Assembly (NCBI GenBank): GCA_016716765.1
Contig: JADJVA010000025.1
Coordinates: forward strand, 898,996-962,995
Direction of reading: 5' to 3'
DNA: 64,000 nucleotides
Source of the DNA: Bdellovibrionales bacterium
GTDB lineage: Bacteria; Bdellovibrionota; Bdellovibrionia; Bdellovibrionales; UBA1609
The notes beneath the pieces are model-generated. The model ran no database searches, was not told where the DNA came from, and was given only the letters and a program-made list of their open reading frames with translations. Within the stretch, counting starts at the first letter, position 1; the number at the start of each line of letters is the position of its first letter. Of the stretch, positions 8,479 to 16,962 are shown piece after piece. Made by a program: the position numbers and the translations under genes.

Positions 8479-11400
8479 ATGAAGATAATAATTAAATTGG
8501 TTTTTTTGTTTCTGTCTTTCACTCCGGCCAGTTCGTTTGGATTTCAGGGTAACATCACGGACCCTGGTCTTATTGGAGAAATTGAGGCAAAATGGAAACC
8601 CGGTATTATATTTGATGTGTATTTTCCGGATGGAGGTCACTGTACCTGTGCCATCACGTCATTCAAGATCGATGGTGATAGAAAGGTAATGAGGCTTGAT
8701 CTCGATCCAAGGGGAGGTAATTGGGGTCCTTCGGTTGGTGGTAGAACTGAAGTCCCAATAGGTCCATTGCCTGATGGTCCTTCAGTTTCTGAAACTGATG
8801 GGTCTCGGAATTCACCGGCTCATGGAGCTAAATCAGACCAAGAGAACATTGAGGCAGGCCAGAGTGGAACATCCTCGACGTCGACAGAGGAAGTTGGTGT
8901 TGGTGCAGGGGTGGGGGTTATTGAGGGATTTGCTGGCGTGGCGGGTGTTTTGATAGAAAGATCTCCTGATGCAAATGCACTCAAAGAAAATCAGGAGGCG
9001 ATTGCGGCAGATAAAAGTGCTATCTCAGAAAATGAACAGAAAATAAGAGAGGGTGAGTTGAATGCAAAAAAAAGAATAGAAGAAGTTGGGGATGAATTTC
9101 GCAAAGGTAGAGAAGCTTTGGTAGACTTGCGATCAGATAACTGGCGGGGGCCTGATAAAAACTCAATCGTAAAATCGACTCTGATCGCTCCTGGATCTGG
9201 ATATGTAGAACCAGTCCTCCAAGCGATAAAGTCGGTGCCAGCTGGATACACAAGTCAACCTATAGAGAAGAATGATGTGCAATGTGGATCAGTTATTTTT
9301 GTAGACAGTCTATCCTTGGGAGAGACCATACCTCTCAATGGCACGCCATTTTCGTTAGTGTACTTTAGTGACCGAGTCATTGGTCGACGAGGAGACTACC
9401 AAGTTGAAATTCCCGCACAGGCTGGTCAGAAGAAGAGTGTCGGATCAGTTCTCACCATTAAGCTTGCGGGTCGGTCAAACTCTGTTGACATAAGTCCATG
9501 GTCTTTTGGTTTTGGATTTGCCTGGGATGGGTCTGATTCGCAAGGTAAGCAGGTTTGGTCGAAGGCCAGGGCAGAGCTGGCTTTAAACAATCCACCTATG
9601 AGCTGGACGACTTTTGTAGGAAACTTCAAACCAGCCTATTTAGGTCTCGGAGGTTGGGGACTCAATGTCATTCATTATCTGAGTTTTGAAGAGGGCATTA
9701 TTTATTTGGGTAACGGACAAACTCGGGCAGTCAAAGGCTCCCTTGCCACTTTGTCGGATAGAATTGAATTGCCATCGGCTGACGGACTTGAAGTCTATGC
9801 TTTTGATTCAAAGGGCCTTCATCGAGAAACTCGACTTGGGCTGACGGGGGGAGTGCTGTGGACTTTCTCCTATGATCAAAACGGAGAGATCTTGTCAGTG
9901 ACCGATTCCTACCGCAACACGACCAGTTTTTTGAGGACCAATGGTTCAAAACTCATTAAGGTTGTCTCTCCTTACGGTCAGGAGACGGAATTGACTCTTG
10001 ATAACGAAGGTTATTTGGCTCGTGTTGCAAATAATCGAGATGAGAATTTTCAAATGGCTTATCGATCCGGCGGTTTAATGAGCGAATTTAAGAAGCCGAA
10101 CGGCCAAGTCAATCGATTTAGTTACAACTCGATGGGATATCTCTTCAGAGACGATAGTGCAGGAGGGGCATCTCTTCGCTTCAAGGGCCACTTGTCCAAT
10201 GGATCAGGATCTCCAGTTGATTTAAATATGACAACTTCAGAGGGGCGTAAAACAGATTACCTTTTATCGAGATCAAATGATGGATTTTATGAAAGAAAAA
10301 AGACGTTTCCTGATGGAACAACTTCTGTGATGAGATTCAAGTCCGGTGAATCCGAAACGCTCATGACGTCTGACTTTAAATTGAAAACCGACTTTCAGCC
10401 TGATGTCCGTTTTAAGGAGAAGCTATCTTTTCCGACCAGAACCCAGTTCACAATCAATGAACTCGCAGAATTTCCAATTGAGGTAAACCATTCTCAAGAC
10501 GTGACCGGATTTCTTTCACCATTTGATTTTTCAAGTCTCACCACACGATTAACGATTAACGGAAAGGCGATCACCGAAGTTTTTGATCGTTCCTCCCGTC
10601 AAACGATCTCTACGTCTGCGATGGGTCGCAAAACAACCTATCAGATTGACGATTTTGGAAATCGAGTGAGCGAACGGGTGGGTCACCTCACGCCCACGCA
10701 ATATTCTTATGACCAGAGAGGCCGACTGTTTGGCGTCACTCGCGGCAAGAGAAAAACGGAATTTCACTACGACAATCAGGGATTTCTGGAATCTATTGTT
10801 GACCCTCTTTTGCGTGAAGTTCGTTATAGCTATGATGAAGCACGCAGAACGAAGAGAGAAACGCTGCCTGATGGACGCTTTGTTGACTATCAATATGATC
10901 TCAATGGGAACTTGATTTCATTAACTCCGCCCAGCAGACCTGCTCATCAATTTAAATTCAATGTTTTTGAATTGGTTGCGAGTTACCTGGCCCCAAGCCT
11001 GCATGAGGAGGCGGCAGCCGCTGCCGCAGCCACAGCAACAGAGACGAGATACTCGTATAATAGAGACAAGCAGTTAAACGGAATCGTATTTCCAGGTGGT
11101 GAACAAGTTGCGATCAAGTATGGTCAAAAAACTGGCCGATTGGAACAAGTTGTGACGAACCGTGGTTCTTACGCCTACACTTATCACTCCAGTGGCCCAA
11201 TTAAAACGATCATATCGCCCGATGAAATTGAGTTGGATTTTTCCTATTACGGCAGCTTGCCAAGGTCTCAATCAACAAAGGCATTTGGAAGAGAAAATCG
11301 CTTGGAATTTGGGTACAACAAGGACCTTAGGGTCGACTCTCTTAAAGTCCAGATTGGCAGCGGCAGCAGTAGCAGTGACAGTAGCCGTATCAGTAGCGCC

Positions 11401-12867
11401 GGCGGCAGCAACTCTGGACACCCCTCCGATGAGATCACCTATAACTACGATGACGACGGCTTTCTCACTCAGGCGGGTGAGGCGACAATTGGTCTTGACC
11501 CGGCCACCGGATCTGTAGTTTCCTCTAAACTGGGTAAAATCAAGGAGACCTATGGCTATGATCAGGAGTATGGTGAGCTTAAAATGATGGCCTTAAGCTT
11601 TAATGAGCAGGATCTCTATCAAGAGACTCTCACAAGAGACGAGCTTGGCCGCATAATCAATAAGAAAGTAATTCCTGTTGGCAAAAAGCCTTTTGAGTTT
11701 TCCTATTCCTATAATCCCGCAGGTCAGTTGTCGTCTGTTCATAAAGATAACGAATTGATTAGCAAGTATGAGTATGACTTCAACGGAAATCCCATATTGA
11801 AGGTGAAAGATGGCAAAGAGCTCGCCTCCTCCTTTGACACTCAGGATCGCCTCGTCTCTGACTCCATGAGGGAATATGCCTACAACCCTCGCGGGCAGTT
11901 AAGGCTTGTGACAGACAAAGTGCCTCAAACACTGCAAACTCAGTTCAACTATGATTTGGTTGGCAATCTGGTATCTGTGACTCTTCCAGATGGGAAAGCC
12001 ATTGATTACTTAACAGACGGCCTCAATCGACGCGTGGCCAAGAAGATCAACGGGCAGCTCACAGAGCAGTATCTCTATCAGTCACAGCTTCAGATTGCAG
12101 CTCTTTTAGACAGTGAAGGCCGTCTTGTCAGCCGATTCGTTTACGGAACCAAAGCCAATGTTCCTGATTACCTGATCAAAGCTGATCGAACGTACAAAAT
12201 CTTCTCCGATCACCTCGGCAGTCCTAAGCTTGTTATCGACACAGAAACAGGAGCTGTCGTTCAGCAAATTGAATACGATGAATTCGGAGCTGTGCTCAGC
12301 GATTCCAATCCAGGCTTCCAACCCTTCGGCTTTGCCGGAGGACTTTACGATAGCGACACAAAACTCGTTCGTTTCGGCGCCAGGGATTATAATCCGACGG
12401 TTGGGCGTTGGACATCTAAAGACCCCATTGGGTTTAATGGTGGTGATACGAATTTGTATGGGTACGTGATCAATGACCCGATCAACTTCATAGATCCTGA
12501 TGGCGAGCATCCGGTTTTGGTTGGCGCAGCTATAGGTGTATTCTTTGGCGCATTCCTAACTCCTACGCCAACCGATACACCCACGAGCCCGATTGGAGAG
12601 GGTGCCAGAGTTCTAGGTGGCGCGGCGGCAGGAGCTGCAATGGGTGCAGCGGTGGGGATGTTTGCTACTGGCTATGAATTCACTTTTGCGGGAATGAGGT
12701 TTGCTCCCTTTGGCAATCGCACCAACAATCCCGTGGGCCAACTGCCACACTATCATCGCCGTTCAATCGACCCTAAGACTGGTCAGACAATTCCAGGCCA
12801 AGGTATTGGGAGACATCGCCCCTGGGAAGTGAAGAGCCCAGACAAAAACTTTTGTGATAGATTCTAA
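8479..12867 (+). CDS. RHS/YD-repeat protein with polymorphic-toxin C-terminal tip
   Basis: This 1462-residue protein has a signal peptide (IIIKLVFLFLSFTPASSFG). Its N-terminal region contains a low-complexity linker and a charged helix at about residues 165-220. Numerous YD-type repeats run from about residue 470 to 1290 (for example YSYDQRGRL, YEYDFNGNPI, FNYDLVGNL). The RHS core motif follows at about 1302-1342 (RDYNPTVGRWTSKDPIGF, then NLYGYVINDPINFIDPDG). In known RHS proteins the repeats form a cocoon around the tip. The 120-residue tip after DPDG has a Gly/Ala-rich hydrophobic segment and ends with PHYHRR and GIGRHRPWE, a His/Arg-rich block I recall from other RHS tips but cannot assign to a named toxin family. 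Alanine- and serine-rich repeats interrupt the YD region at about 840 and 960. Confidence 0.9.
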   Translation: MKIIIKLVFLFLSFTPASSFGFQGNITDPGLIGEIEAKWKPGIIFDVYFPDGGHCTCAITSFKIDGDRKVMRLDLDPRGGNWGPSVGGRTEVPIGPLPDGPSVSETDGSRNSPAHGAKSDQENIEAGQSGTSSTSTEEVGVGAGVGVIEGFAGVAGVLIERSPDANALKENQEAIAADKSAISENEQKIREGELNAKKRIEEVGDEFRKGREALVDLRSDNWRGPDKNSIVKSTLIAPGSGYVEPVLQAIKSVPAGYTSQPIEKNDVQCGSVIFVDSLSLGETIPLNGTPFSLVYFSDRVIGRRGDYQVEIPAQAGQKKSVGSVLTIKLAGRSNSVDISPWSFGFGFAWDGSDSQGKQVWSKARAELALNNPPMSWTTFVGNFKPAYLGLGGWGLNVIHYLSFEEGIIYLGNGQTRAVKGSLATLSDRIELPSADGLEVYAFDSKGLHRETRLGLTGGVLWTFSYDQNGEILSVTDSYRNTTSFLRTNGSKLIKVVSPYGQETELTLDNEGYLARVANNRDENFQMAYRSGGLMSEFKKPNGQVNRFSYNSMGYLFRDDSAGGASLRFKGHLSNGSGSPVDLNMTTSEGRKTDYLLSRSNDGFYERKKTFPDGTTSVMRFKSGESETLMTSDFKLKTDFQPDVRFKEKLSFPTRTQFTINELAEFPIEVNHSQDVTGFLSPFDFSSLTTRLTINGKAITEVFDRSSRQTISTSAMGRKTTYQIDDFGNRVSERVGHLTPTQYSYDQRGRLFGVTRGKRKTEFHYDNQGFLESIVDPLLREVRYSYDEARRTKRETLPDGRFVDYQYDLNGNLISLTPPSRPAHQFKFNVFELVASYLAPSLHEEAAAAAAATATETRYSYNRDKQLNGIVFPGGEQVAIKYGQKTGRLEQVVTNRGSYAYTYHSSGPIKTIISPDEIELDFSYYGSLPRSQSTKAFGRENRLEFGYNKDLRVDSLKVQIGSGSSSSDSSRISSAGGSNSGHPSDEITYNYDDDGFLTQAGEATIGLDPATGSVVSSKLGKIKETYGYDQEYGELKMMALSFNEQDLYQETLTRDELGRIINKKVIPVGKKPFEFSYSYNPAGQLSSVHKDNELISKYEYDFNGNPILKVKDGKELASSFDTQDRLVSDSMREYAYNPRGQLRLVTDKVPQTLQTQFNYDLVGNLVSVTLPDGKAIDYLTDGLNRRVAKKINGQLTEQYLYQSQLQIAALLDSEGRLVSRFVYGTKANVPDYLIKADRTYKIFSDHLGSPKLVIDTETGAVVQQIEYDEFGAVLSDSNPGFQPFGFAGGLYDSDTKLVRFGARDYNPTVGRWTSKDPIGFNGGDTNLYGYVINDPINFIDPDGEHPVLVGAAIGVFFGAFLTPTPTDTPTSPIGEGARVLGGAAAGAAMGAAVGMFATGYEFTFAGMRFAPFGNRTNNPVGQLPHYHRRSIDPKTGQTIPGQGIGRHRPWEVKSPDKNFCDRF

Positions 12868-12886
12868 GCTAGATTGGTGAGAAGTG

Positions 12887-13216
12887 ATGAAAAATTCTGA
12901 CTTCAAAAAAAGACTCATTCAGTGTCTCGAACGGTCGAAGGAATCTCATGGATCTCCGTCTCTCAGCAATCTGAGTAAAGAATTTGACCTGCTCGACTGC
13001 GACCGATGGGACCAGGAAGATGTCGACCTAATGCTTGCGTGGAACTTCTGGGAGGGATGGCTCGACGAAGCCAATCACCATTTTTCTGGATACTATGGGG
13101 ACATCGAGAAATCAGATTGGCCATTTCTGGCGACTGTCATAATTGATGCATTGACTAGCGGGAAATCAATTCAGGAGCCAAAGATCCTGAAGCAATTTGA
13201 CTATCGAAAGATTTGA
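12887..13216 (+). CDS. Probable immunity protein for the RHS tip
   Basis: This acidic 109-residue protein begins 19 bases after the RHS stop. ATG 12887 is used; a GTG lies directly before it. It has no signal peptide and is therefore cytoplasmic, the place expected for an immunity protein to an intercellular toxin. It is rich in Asp, Glu and Trp (DRWDQEDVDLMLAWNFWEGW), which suits binding a basic tip. I do not recognise the family. The role rests on gene position, size and charge. Confidence 0.6.
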   Translation: MKNSDFKKRLIQCLERSKESHGSPSLSNLSKEFDLLDCDRWDQEDVDLMLAWNFWEGWLDEANHHFSGYYGDIEKSDWPFLATVIIDALTSGKSIQEPKILKQFDYRKI

Positions 13217-13264
13217 AAATGGAGGATGCGGTTCGGTTGATCAGGTTTTCCAGACCAGTAAACG

Positions 13265-13312
13265 CACCATGTACTCTGCACCATGTACTCTTGAGCACCA
13301 TGTACTCTTGAA
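13265..13312. repeat. Three copies of CACCATGTACTCT
   Basis: The 13-base unit CACCATGTACTCT occurs at 13265-13277, 13279-13291 and 13296-13308 with short variable spacers, shortly after the immunity gene. No coding role is apparent. Confidence 0.8.
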
Positions 13313-13366
13313 GGCGCATTCGTGCCAAAAAATGTATGAAACTGAACTGAACTAAGTTCCCTGCGG

Positions 13367-13812
13367 TCACAGCTTCCCACAGTGAAAAAAAGTGGAGAAG
13401 GAAAAAATGATTGATGAGCTCAGATGGTGGAAGAAAAATTGATTGAATAAAATGATGACGTCGTAATTTGAAAATATTTTTCCATCAATAAAAAAGGCTC
13501 TGATACCCATCATCCTTGATGGACCTCTGTGCCAATTCCTCGAACGATCGAGCCACTTTATGATTTCCAGCGAAGAGTCTGGCCTCCGTGCTTCGACATC
13601 GAGCCGCAAGACTTGCTCGAGATCTGATTCCAGTTCTTTTAAAAATGCTTTCACCGCCGGTGGCAGCAACATTGATATCAAAGGATGCTTTGATTCGATG
13701 GGTCCTGAAAGACCTTCGAAAATATCATTCCGAACGTCTGCAATTTTTAGCGTGGACCAGGGGTTTTTTCTTGCTTCTCTTCTTAAGGCTGACTACGATT
13801 TTTCATCCCTGA
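13367..13812 (-). pseudogene. Transposase-like gene remnant
   Basis: The minus strand carries a broken frame. Its 5' part (about 13812-13700) needs one-base corrections to read KKRSKKKPLVHAK, then RNDIFEGLSG; the later part (13681 down to about 13500) reads MLLPPAVKAFLKELESDLEQ and then a Trp/Arg-rich segment before running out. The same N-terminal sequence recurs at 62736-62850 in opposite orientation, which identifies it as a mobile-element remnant. I suspect a transposase but cannot name the IS family. A plus-strand ORF over the same bases is a shadow. Confidence 0.5.
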
Positions 13813-13905
13813 TGGGTCTTTTCTGATTGTCTCGATAAGTGTTGTAACCTATTGAAGACAAAAATGTTCGGACCTGTCAGTTTCTAAACTTCAACTATTT
13901 CTGGG
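13702..13905 (-). mobile_element. Dispersed repeat, copy 1 (IS end plus start of its gene)
   Basis: About 200 bp on the minus strand match 62637-62838 on the plus strand with scattered differences. The shared block begins with AGAAATAGTTGAAGTTTAG, contains AATAGGTTACAACACTTATC, and continues into the first codons of the transposase-like gene. This is what two copies of an IS end with the 5' part of its gene would look like. Confidence 0.7.
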
Positions 13906-13944
13906 GCAAGATCGTTTTCACAAAATCTGTAAGGAGTATCTTTT

Positions 13945-14517
13945 ATGCAATTGAAATTTTTGGCATTGGGAGTTTTTGTAATTTTGAGCCAGCATGCAAA
14001 CGCTGGCATGTACAATCAGGGGGTCGGAGGCCCGAACGAAAAGGAAGCAGGTCAGTACGGGTACGGATTCTACGTTGGCAAAGGATCTGAAAATCCTGAC
14101 TATTTTTATTATTTGGAATGCGAGAATGATGCCTTTTCAACCTATCGCAAATTTGATCAGCAGGATGAAGACTACCCAGATGCTTTTGACGATGAGTTAC
14201 TTATTGCCGACTCTGATGAATTCAAACAATTGCAAGATCAGAAAGCAAATGGGAAGAAATGTCGAGTTGAATTCCACAAGATAAGCTTAGACGAGCTAAA
14301 ATCTATGCCTACCCTTGCGCATTATCACCCACAAATTGTCAGGACCTTTTTCAAAATCCTAATCCAGTCCACACGGCTCAATCATTGGCATTACTTTTCT
14401 GAGCAATTAGAGAAGGAATTGACTCAAACTGGCTTAATCGTTGGCAAAGAAGCAGTTCAGTATTTTGTGGGCGACTTTCTGACAGCATTGGCAGGGCTGG
14501 AATTTAGGTACCAGTAA
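13945..14517 (+). CDS. Exported acidic protein of unknown function
   Basis: This 190-residue protein has a Sec signal peptide (LKFLALGVFVILSQHANA, cleavage after ANA near residue 21). AAGGAG is placed well before the ATG. The first mature part is rich in Gly and Tyr, and a strongly acidic segment covers about residues 70-95. Two cysteines (YLECEND and GKKCRVE) could form one disulfide in the periplasm. No family recognised. It sits alone between IS debris and a toxin-antitoxin locus. Confidence 0.7.
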   Translation: MQLKFLALGVFVILSQHANAGMYNQGVGGPNEKEAGQYGYGFYVGKGSENPDYFYYLECENDAFSTYRKFDQQDEDYPDAFDDELLIADSDEFKQLQDQKANGKKCRVEFHKISLDELKSMPTLAHYHPQIVRTFFKILIQSTRLNHWHYFSEQLEKELTQTGLIVGKEAVQYFVGDFLTALAGLEFRYQ

Positions 14518-14756
14518 CTGAACTTTTAAACATTGATCTTCGTGAATTGATTGGGATTTATGAGCGTTAGCAGATCAACATGAAACCTCTGGCTGTTTTT
14601 GTCTCGGACGAAAATCGGTCTTGGTTTCAAAATGATAAAAATGTTCGAAGGTGCGTGGCTTGGCTGTCGGTTCTGCAAGCGACAACGTGAAGTGGATCCA
14701 GAGACATGAGATAGCGGTCCCATGTTCCCCCGACCGAAAAGAGCCAAGTTTATACT

Positions 14757-15194
14757 TTATAAAGAAATCCGTGGCAAAGAATGAGTCGCTTCATTTTCTC
14801 TGTCGATATACAAATTTTGGAATGCTTCCATAAATCTAGCCGGTTTTGTTCCGATGGATTCAAGCATCTTGAGACGCAGAATTTTTTCGGTGGAATCTGA
14901 CATTTTTGTCGATTTATCATCACACTTTTCCCACTGCTTTATCACTGGGTGAGTGACTTCAAGTAATTTTCCAAACTCGCGCAACGTCATTCCCAAGTGA
15001 TTTCTTAGAAAAAAAACTTGTCTTCCAGTCAGCGGATTTGTGTTCTCATCTGAGCAGATTTCGGAAATAACCTTTGCGGCCAAACTCTTGTAGTTAATGA
15101 TCGGCTCAATACTCCCACGAATTTTTCTAGCAGGAACATCGTGCAGTGCAACAGGGAAGCCAAAGCCGTTAAAAATGTATTTTTTAATTTTCAT
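14757..15194 (-). CDS. MqsA/YgiT-like antitoxin with HTH domain
   Basis: This 145-residue protein matches the antitoxin family that accompanies DUF4258 toxins. The N-terminal part has GFGFPVALHDVPARKIRG and a Tyr/Ala-rich helix. The C-terminal half is an XRE-type helix-turn-helix (LTGRQVFFLRNHLGMTLREF, then EVTHPVIKQWE). The zinc-finger cysteines usual at the N-terminus of MqsA/YgiT proteins are absent. ATG 15194 is preferred because GGAG lies seven bases before it. It is downstream of the broken toxin gene with a 16-base gap, the usual toxin-first order. It probably binds the palindrome at 15548-15562 and represses the operon. Confidence 0.75.
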   Translation of the reverse strand: MKIKKYIFNGFGFPVALHDVPARKIRGSIEPIINYKSLAAKVISEICSDENTNPLTGRQVFFLRNHLGMTLREFGKLLEVTHPVIKQWEKCDDKSTKMSDSTEKILRLKMLESIGTKPARFMEAFQNLYIDRENEATHSLPRISL

Positions 15195-15210
15195 CTGCAT
15201 TCTCCGCTAG

Positions 15211-15536
15211 CTATTTAGCCAAATCAATAACAGTAACAATCAACAATCCAGAATTCTTGTCCAAGGACACGGCCACTCGCAGTTCTCTTGCATCGACGGT
15301 TTTACCCCGAATTGAATAATTCCAACATTTGTGCTCAGTCTTGTATTCATCCTTGCGCTTTTCGTGGTGTCCCCTTGCAATCGCTTGTTCCATCTCTAAG
15401 ACGGTTACCTCGCGTTGATCTAATCTCAATTTCGCATGGTCAACCGGCGTGTATAACTGCCTTCTGCCACGGCCTTTCTAGCAATGGCGAGAATATTTGG
15501 GTTCTTAGGTGGTCGTACTCGCGGCTTTTTTCCCAT
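15211..15536 (-). pseudogene. Frameshifted DUF4258 toxin gene
   Basis: Two overlapping frames together make one DUF4258 protein. The first begins at ATG 15536 (MGKKPRVRPP, then ILAIARKAVAEGSYT) and ends early. The second supplies PVDHAKLRLDQREVTVLE, HHEKRKDEYKTEHKCWNYSI, RGKTVDARELRVAVS and VTVIDLAK, the conserved core. The frames differ by one base near 15457-15465; a one-base insertion or a -1 shift there would restore the protein. As written, the toxin would be truncated while its antitoxin stays intact. A TTG at 15429 could start the C-terminal part alone, but that would lose the conserved His-Ala-x-x-R region. Confidence 0.7.
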
Positions 15537-15547
15537 CTCTAGTTTAT

Positions 15548-15562
15548 GGTAATTCAGTTACC
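15548..15562. promoter_or_regulatory. Operator-like palindrome before the DUF4258/antitoxin operon
   Basis: GGTAA and TTACC arms flank five bases, 12 bases upstream of the toxin start. A second short palindrome (GGTC-TTTTG-GACC) lies a little further upstream. These positions suit autoregulation by the HTH antitoxin. Confidence 0.6.
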
Positions 15563-15619
15563 AACACTTGTCAATTGGTCTTTTGGACCGTCGTTAAGAG
15601 CACGGAGACCCTCTAAACT

Positions 15620-15679
15620 CACAATTTGATGAAGTGCCGGCTGCGAGCTGTGTTAAGAAAGCCGGCACCTCAAATTGTG
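15620..15679 (-). terminator. Large hairpin downstream of the DUF4143 ATPase gene
   Basis: Two nested inverted repeats are present: CACAATTTGA with TCAAATTGTG outside, and TGCCGGCT with AGCCGGCA inside. It lies directly after the ATPase stop in the direction of transcription. There is no U-run, so it could be an RNA-stabilising structure or a small mobile palindrome instead of an intrinsic terminator. Confidence 0.5.
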
Positions 15680-15684
15680 AATTC

Positions 15685-16809
15685 TTAAAAATCCATTTTT
15701 TCTAACCATCTACTGGCTTGCAAAACCTGAATGCCGGTTTTTAGCGTGAAATTGCGGTCTAGGTTTTTAACAAGTATTATTTTGGAGATTACCCCAAGTC
15801 CCTTTTCGAAAATGTGAAAAGAATTTTCAAGGTTCTTATCTGAAAGTTTGACTTCAACCATCATTAAGGGACGTTTCTCGTGACAGATCAGGAAATCTAC
15901 TTCATTTTGGTTCTTATTTCTAAGGAAATGCAAGGAATAGTCTTCACCCAAAACGTCTTTCCGATAGAGGATTTCTTTGTAAATAGACAGCGCAACTAAG
16001 TTCTCAAATCGTGCCCCTTCATTGACGACTCTTGGAATATCGAAAAAATAGTATTTGGGGGCTTTGCTGACGGCACGATTTATTTTTTTAGAATAGGGGG
16101 TCACCCTAAAAAATACATAGGAGTTTTCCAGCTCGTCAAACCACCGTTTTACTGTCTTATCATCAGTGCCGAGATCTTCCCTCAGAGAGTTGTAGCTGAT
16201 AAGGCTTCCAACTCGTTCGGCCATGAGTTCCACCAATAGTTCTATTGAACGTATACTTTTAATGGAACCGCTCTCGAGTAGATCTTGTCGCAAAATAATA
16301 TCTAGGTGAGAGCTCCTCCATCTTCTGTATTCACGAACATCGTTTGATAAAAGAGGCTCGGGAAATCCACTTAACTGAAAAATTGACTCTAAGGCCTTCT
16401 GAGGCTCAGCATGAGAGACTTCTACAAGTTCCTTCACATCTAAGGGAAGAAGTCGGAATTGGTAATATCGCCCAGCCAACGAATCTCCAACTTTCTTATA
16501 AGTGTCGATACGGGCGCTACCAGTGACCAAGATTGGATGGATAGCGGTTCGAGTGTCGAAATGGCCTTTGAGCCATCGTTTCCATTGGCGCATCTTGTGA
16601 AGTTCATCGAGAATCAGAGGTCGGTAGCTAAAATCAACGTCACTTTGATGAATTCTTTTTCGATCTTGAGGGTTGTCATAATTGTAATAATCAAAATCTC
16701 TCAGTAGAGCCTTAGACAGAGTTGTTTTTCCAACTTGCCGTGGTCCTGTGATGATCACAATTTTTTTAGAAAGATCCTTTAGAAGAGCTGCTTTTAAATA
16801 TCTATCCAT
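15685..16809 (-). CDS. AAA family ATPase with DUF4143 domain
   Basis: This 374-residue protein has the AAA_14/DUF4143 architecture. The Walker A motif is GPRQVGKTT (residues 22-30) and Walker B is LILDELHK (about 65-72), followed by a sensor-like ILVTGSAR. The C-terminal half is DUF4143, ending with a PD-(D/E)xK-like core: NEVDFLI, then MMVEVKLSD. The biological role of this very common family is not settled; links to toxin-antitoxin-like or defence functions have been proposed. The length is normal and no frameshift is seen. Two palindromes containing ACCGAA lie just before the ATG, suggesting tight control, perhaps by the protein itself or a repressor elsewhere. Confidence 0.9.
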   Translation of the reverse strand: MDRYLKAALLKDLSKKIVIITGPRQVGKTTLSKALLRDFDYYNYDNPQDRKRIHQSDVDFSYRPLILDELHKMRQWKRWLKGHFDTRTAIHPILVTGSARIDTYKKVGDSLAGRYYQFRLLPLDVKELVEVSHAEPQKALESIFQLSGFPEPLLSNDVREYRRWRSSHLDIILRQDLLESGSIKSIRSIELLVELMAERVGSLISYNSLREDLGTDDKTVKRWFDELENSYVFFRVTPYSKKINRAVSKAPKYYFFDIPRVVNEGARFENLVALSIYKEILYRKDVLGEDYSLHFLRNKNQNEVDFLICHEKRPLMMVEVKLSDKNLENSFHIFEKGLGVISKIILVKNLDRNFTLKTGIQVLQASRWLEKMDF

Positions 16810-16812
16810 AAT

Positions 16813-16842
16813 GACTTTTTCGGTCTAAATACCGAAAAAGTC
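16813..16842. promoter_or_regulatory. Perfect 12-bp-arm palindrome before the ATPase start
   Basis: GACTTTTTCGGT and ACCGAAAAAGTC flank six bases (CTAAAT). It begins four bases from the start codon, so a protein bound here would block transcription or initiation. The right arm recurs at 16863-16874. Confidence 0.75.
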
Positions 16843-16850
16843 AAGTCCAG

Positions 16851-16868
16851 TTCGGTTTGTACACCGAA
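16851..16868. promoter_or_regulatory. Second ACCGAA palindrome
   Basis: TTCGGT and ACCGAA flank six bases (TTGTAC). The right side continues as ACCGAAAAAGTC, exactly as in the first palindrome, giving two operator sites with centres 32 bp apart, about three helical turns. Confidence 0.7.
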
Positions 16869-16962
16869 AAAGTCGAAATACTCTCAAGTGTGCAATTCGT
16901 GAAGGGATTTTTGAAGGCTCTAAACCAAGTTACGATAGAATCCTTCTCTCACACGAGGCCAT

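Noticed and set aside
13560..13826. Plus-strand ORF of 88 residues
   Set aside because: It is antisense to the transposase-like remnant, which has the better protein sequence and a second copy at 62.7 kb.
14526..14756. Small ORFs on both strands between the exported protein and the antitoxin
   Set aside because: No ribosome sites, no conserved-looking sequence and no family features were seen.
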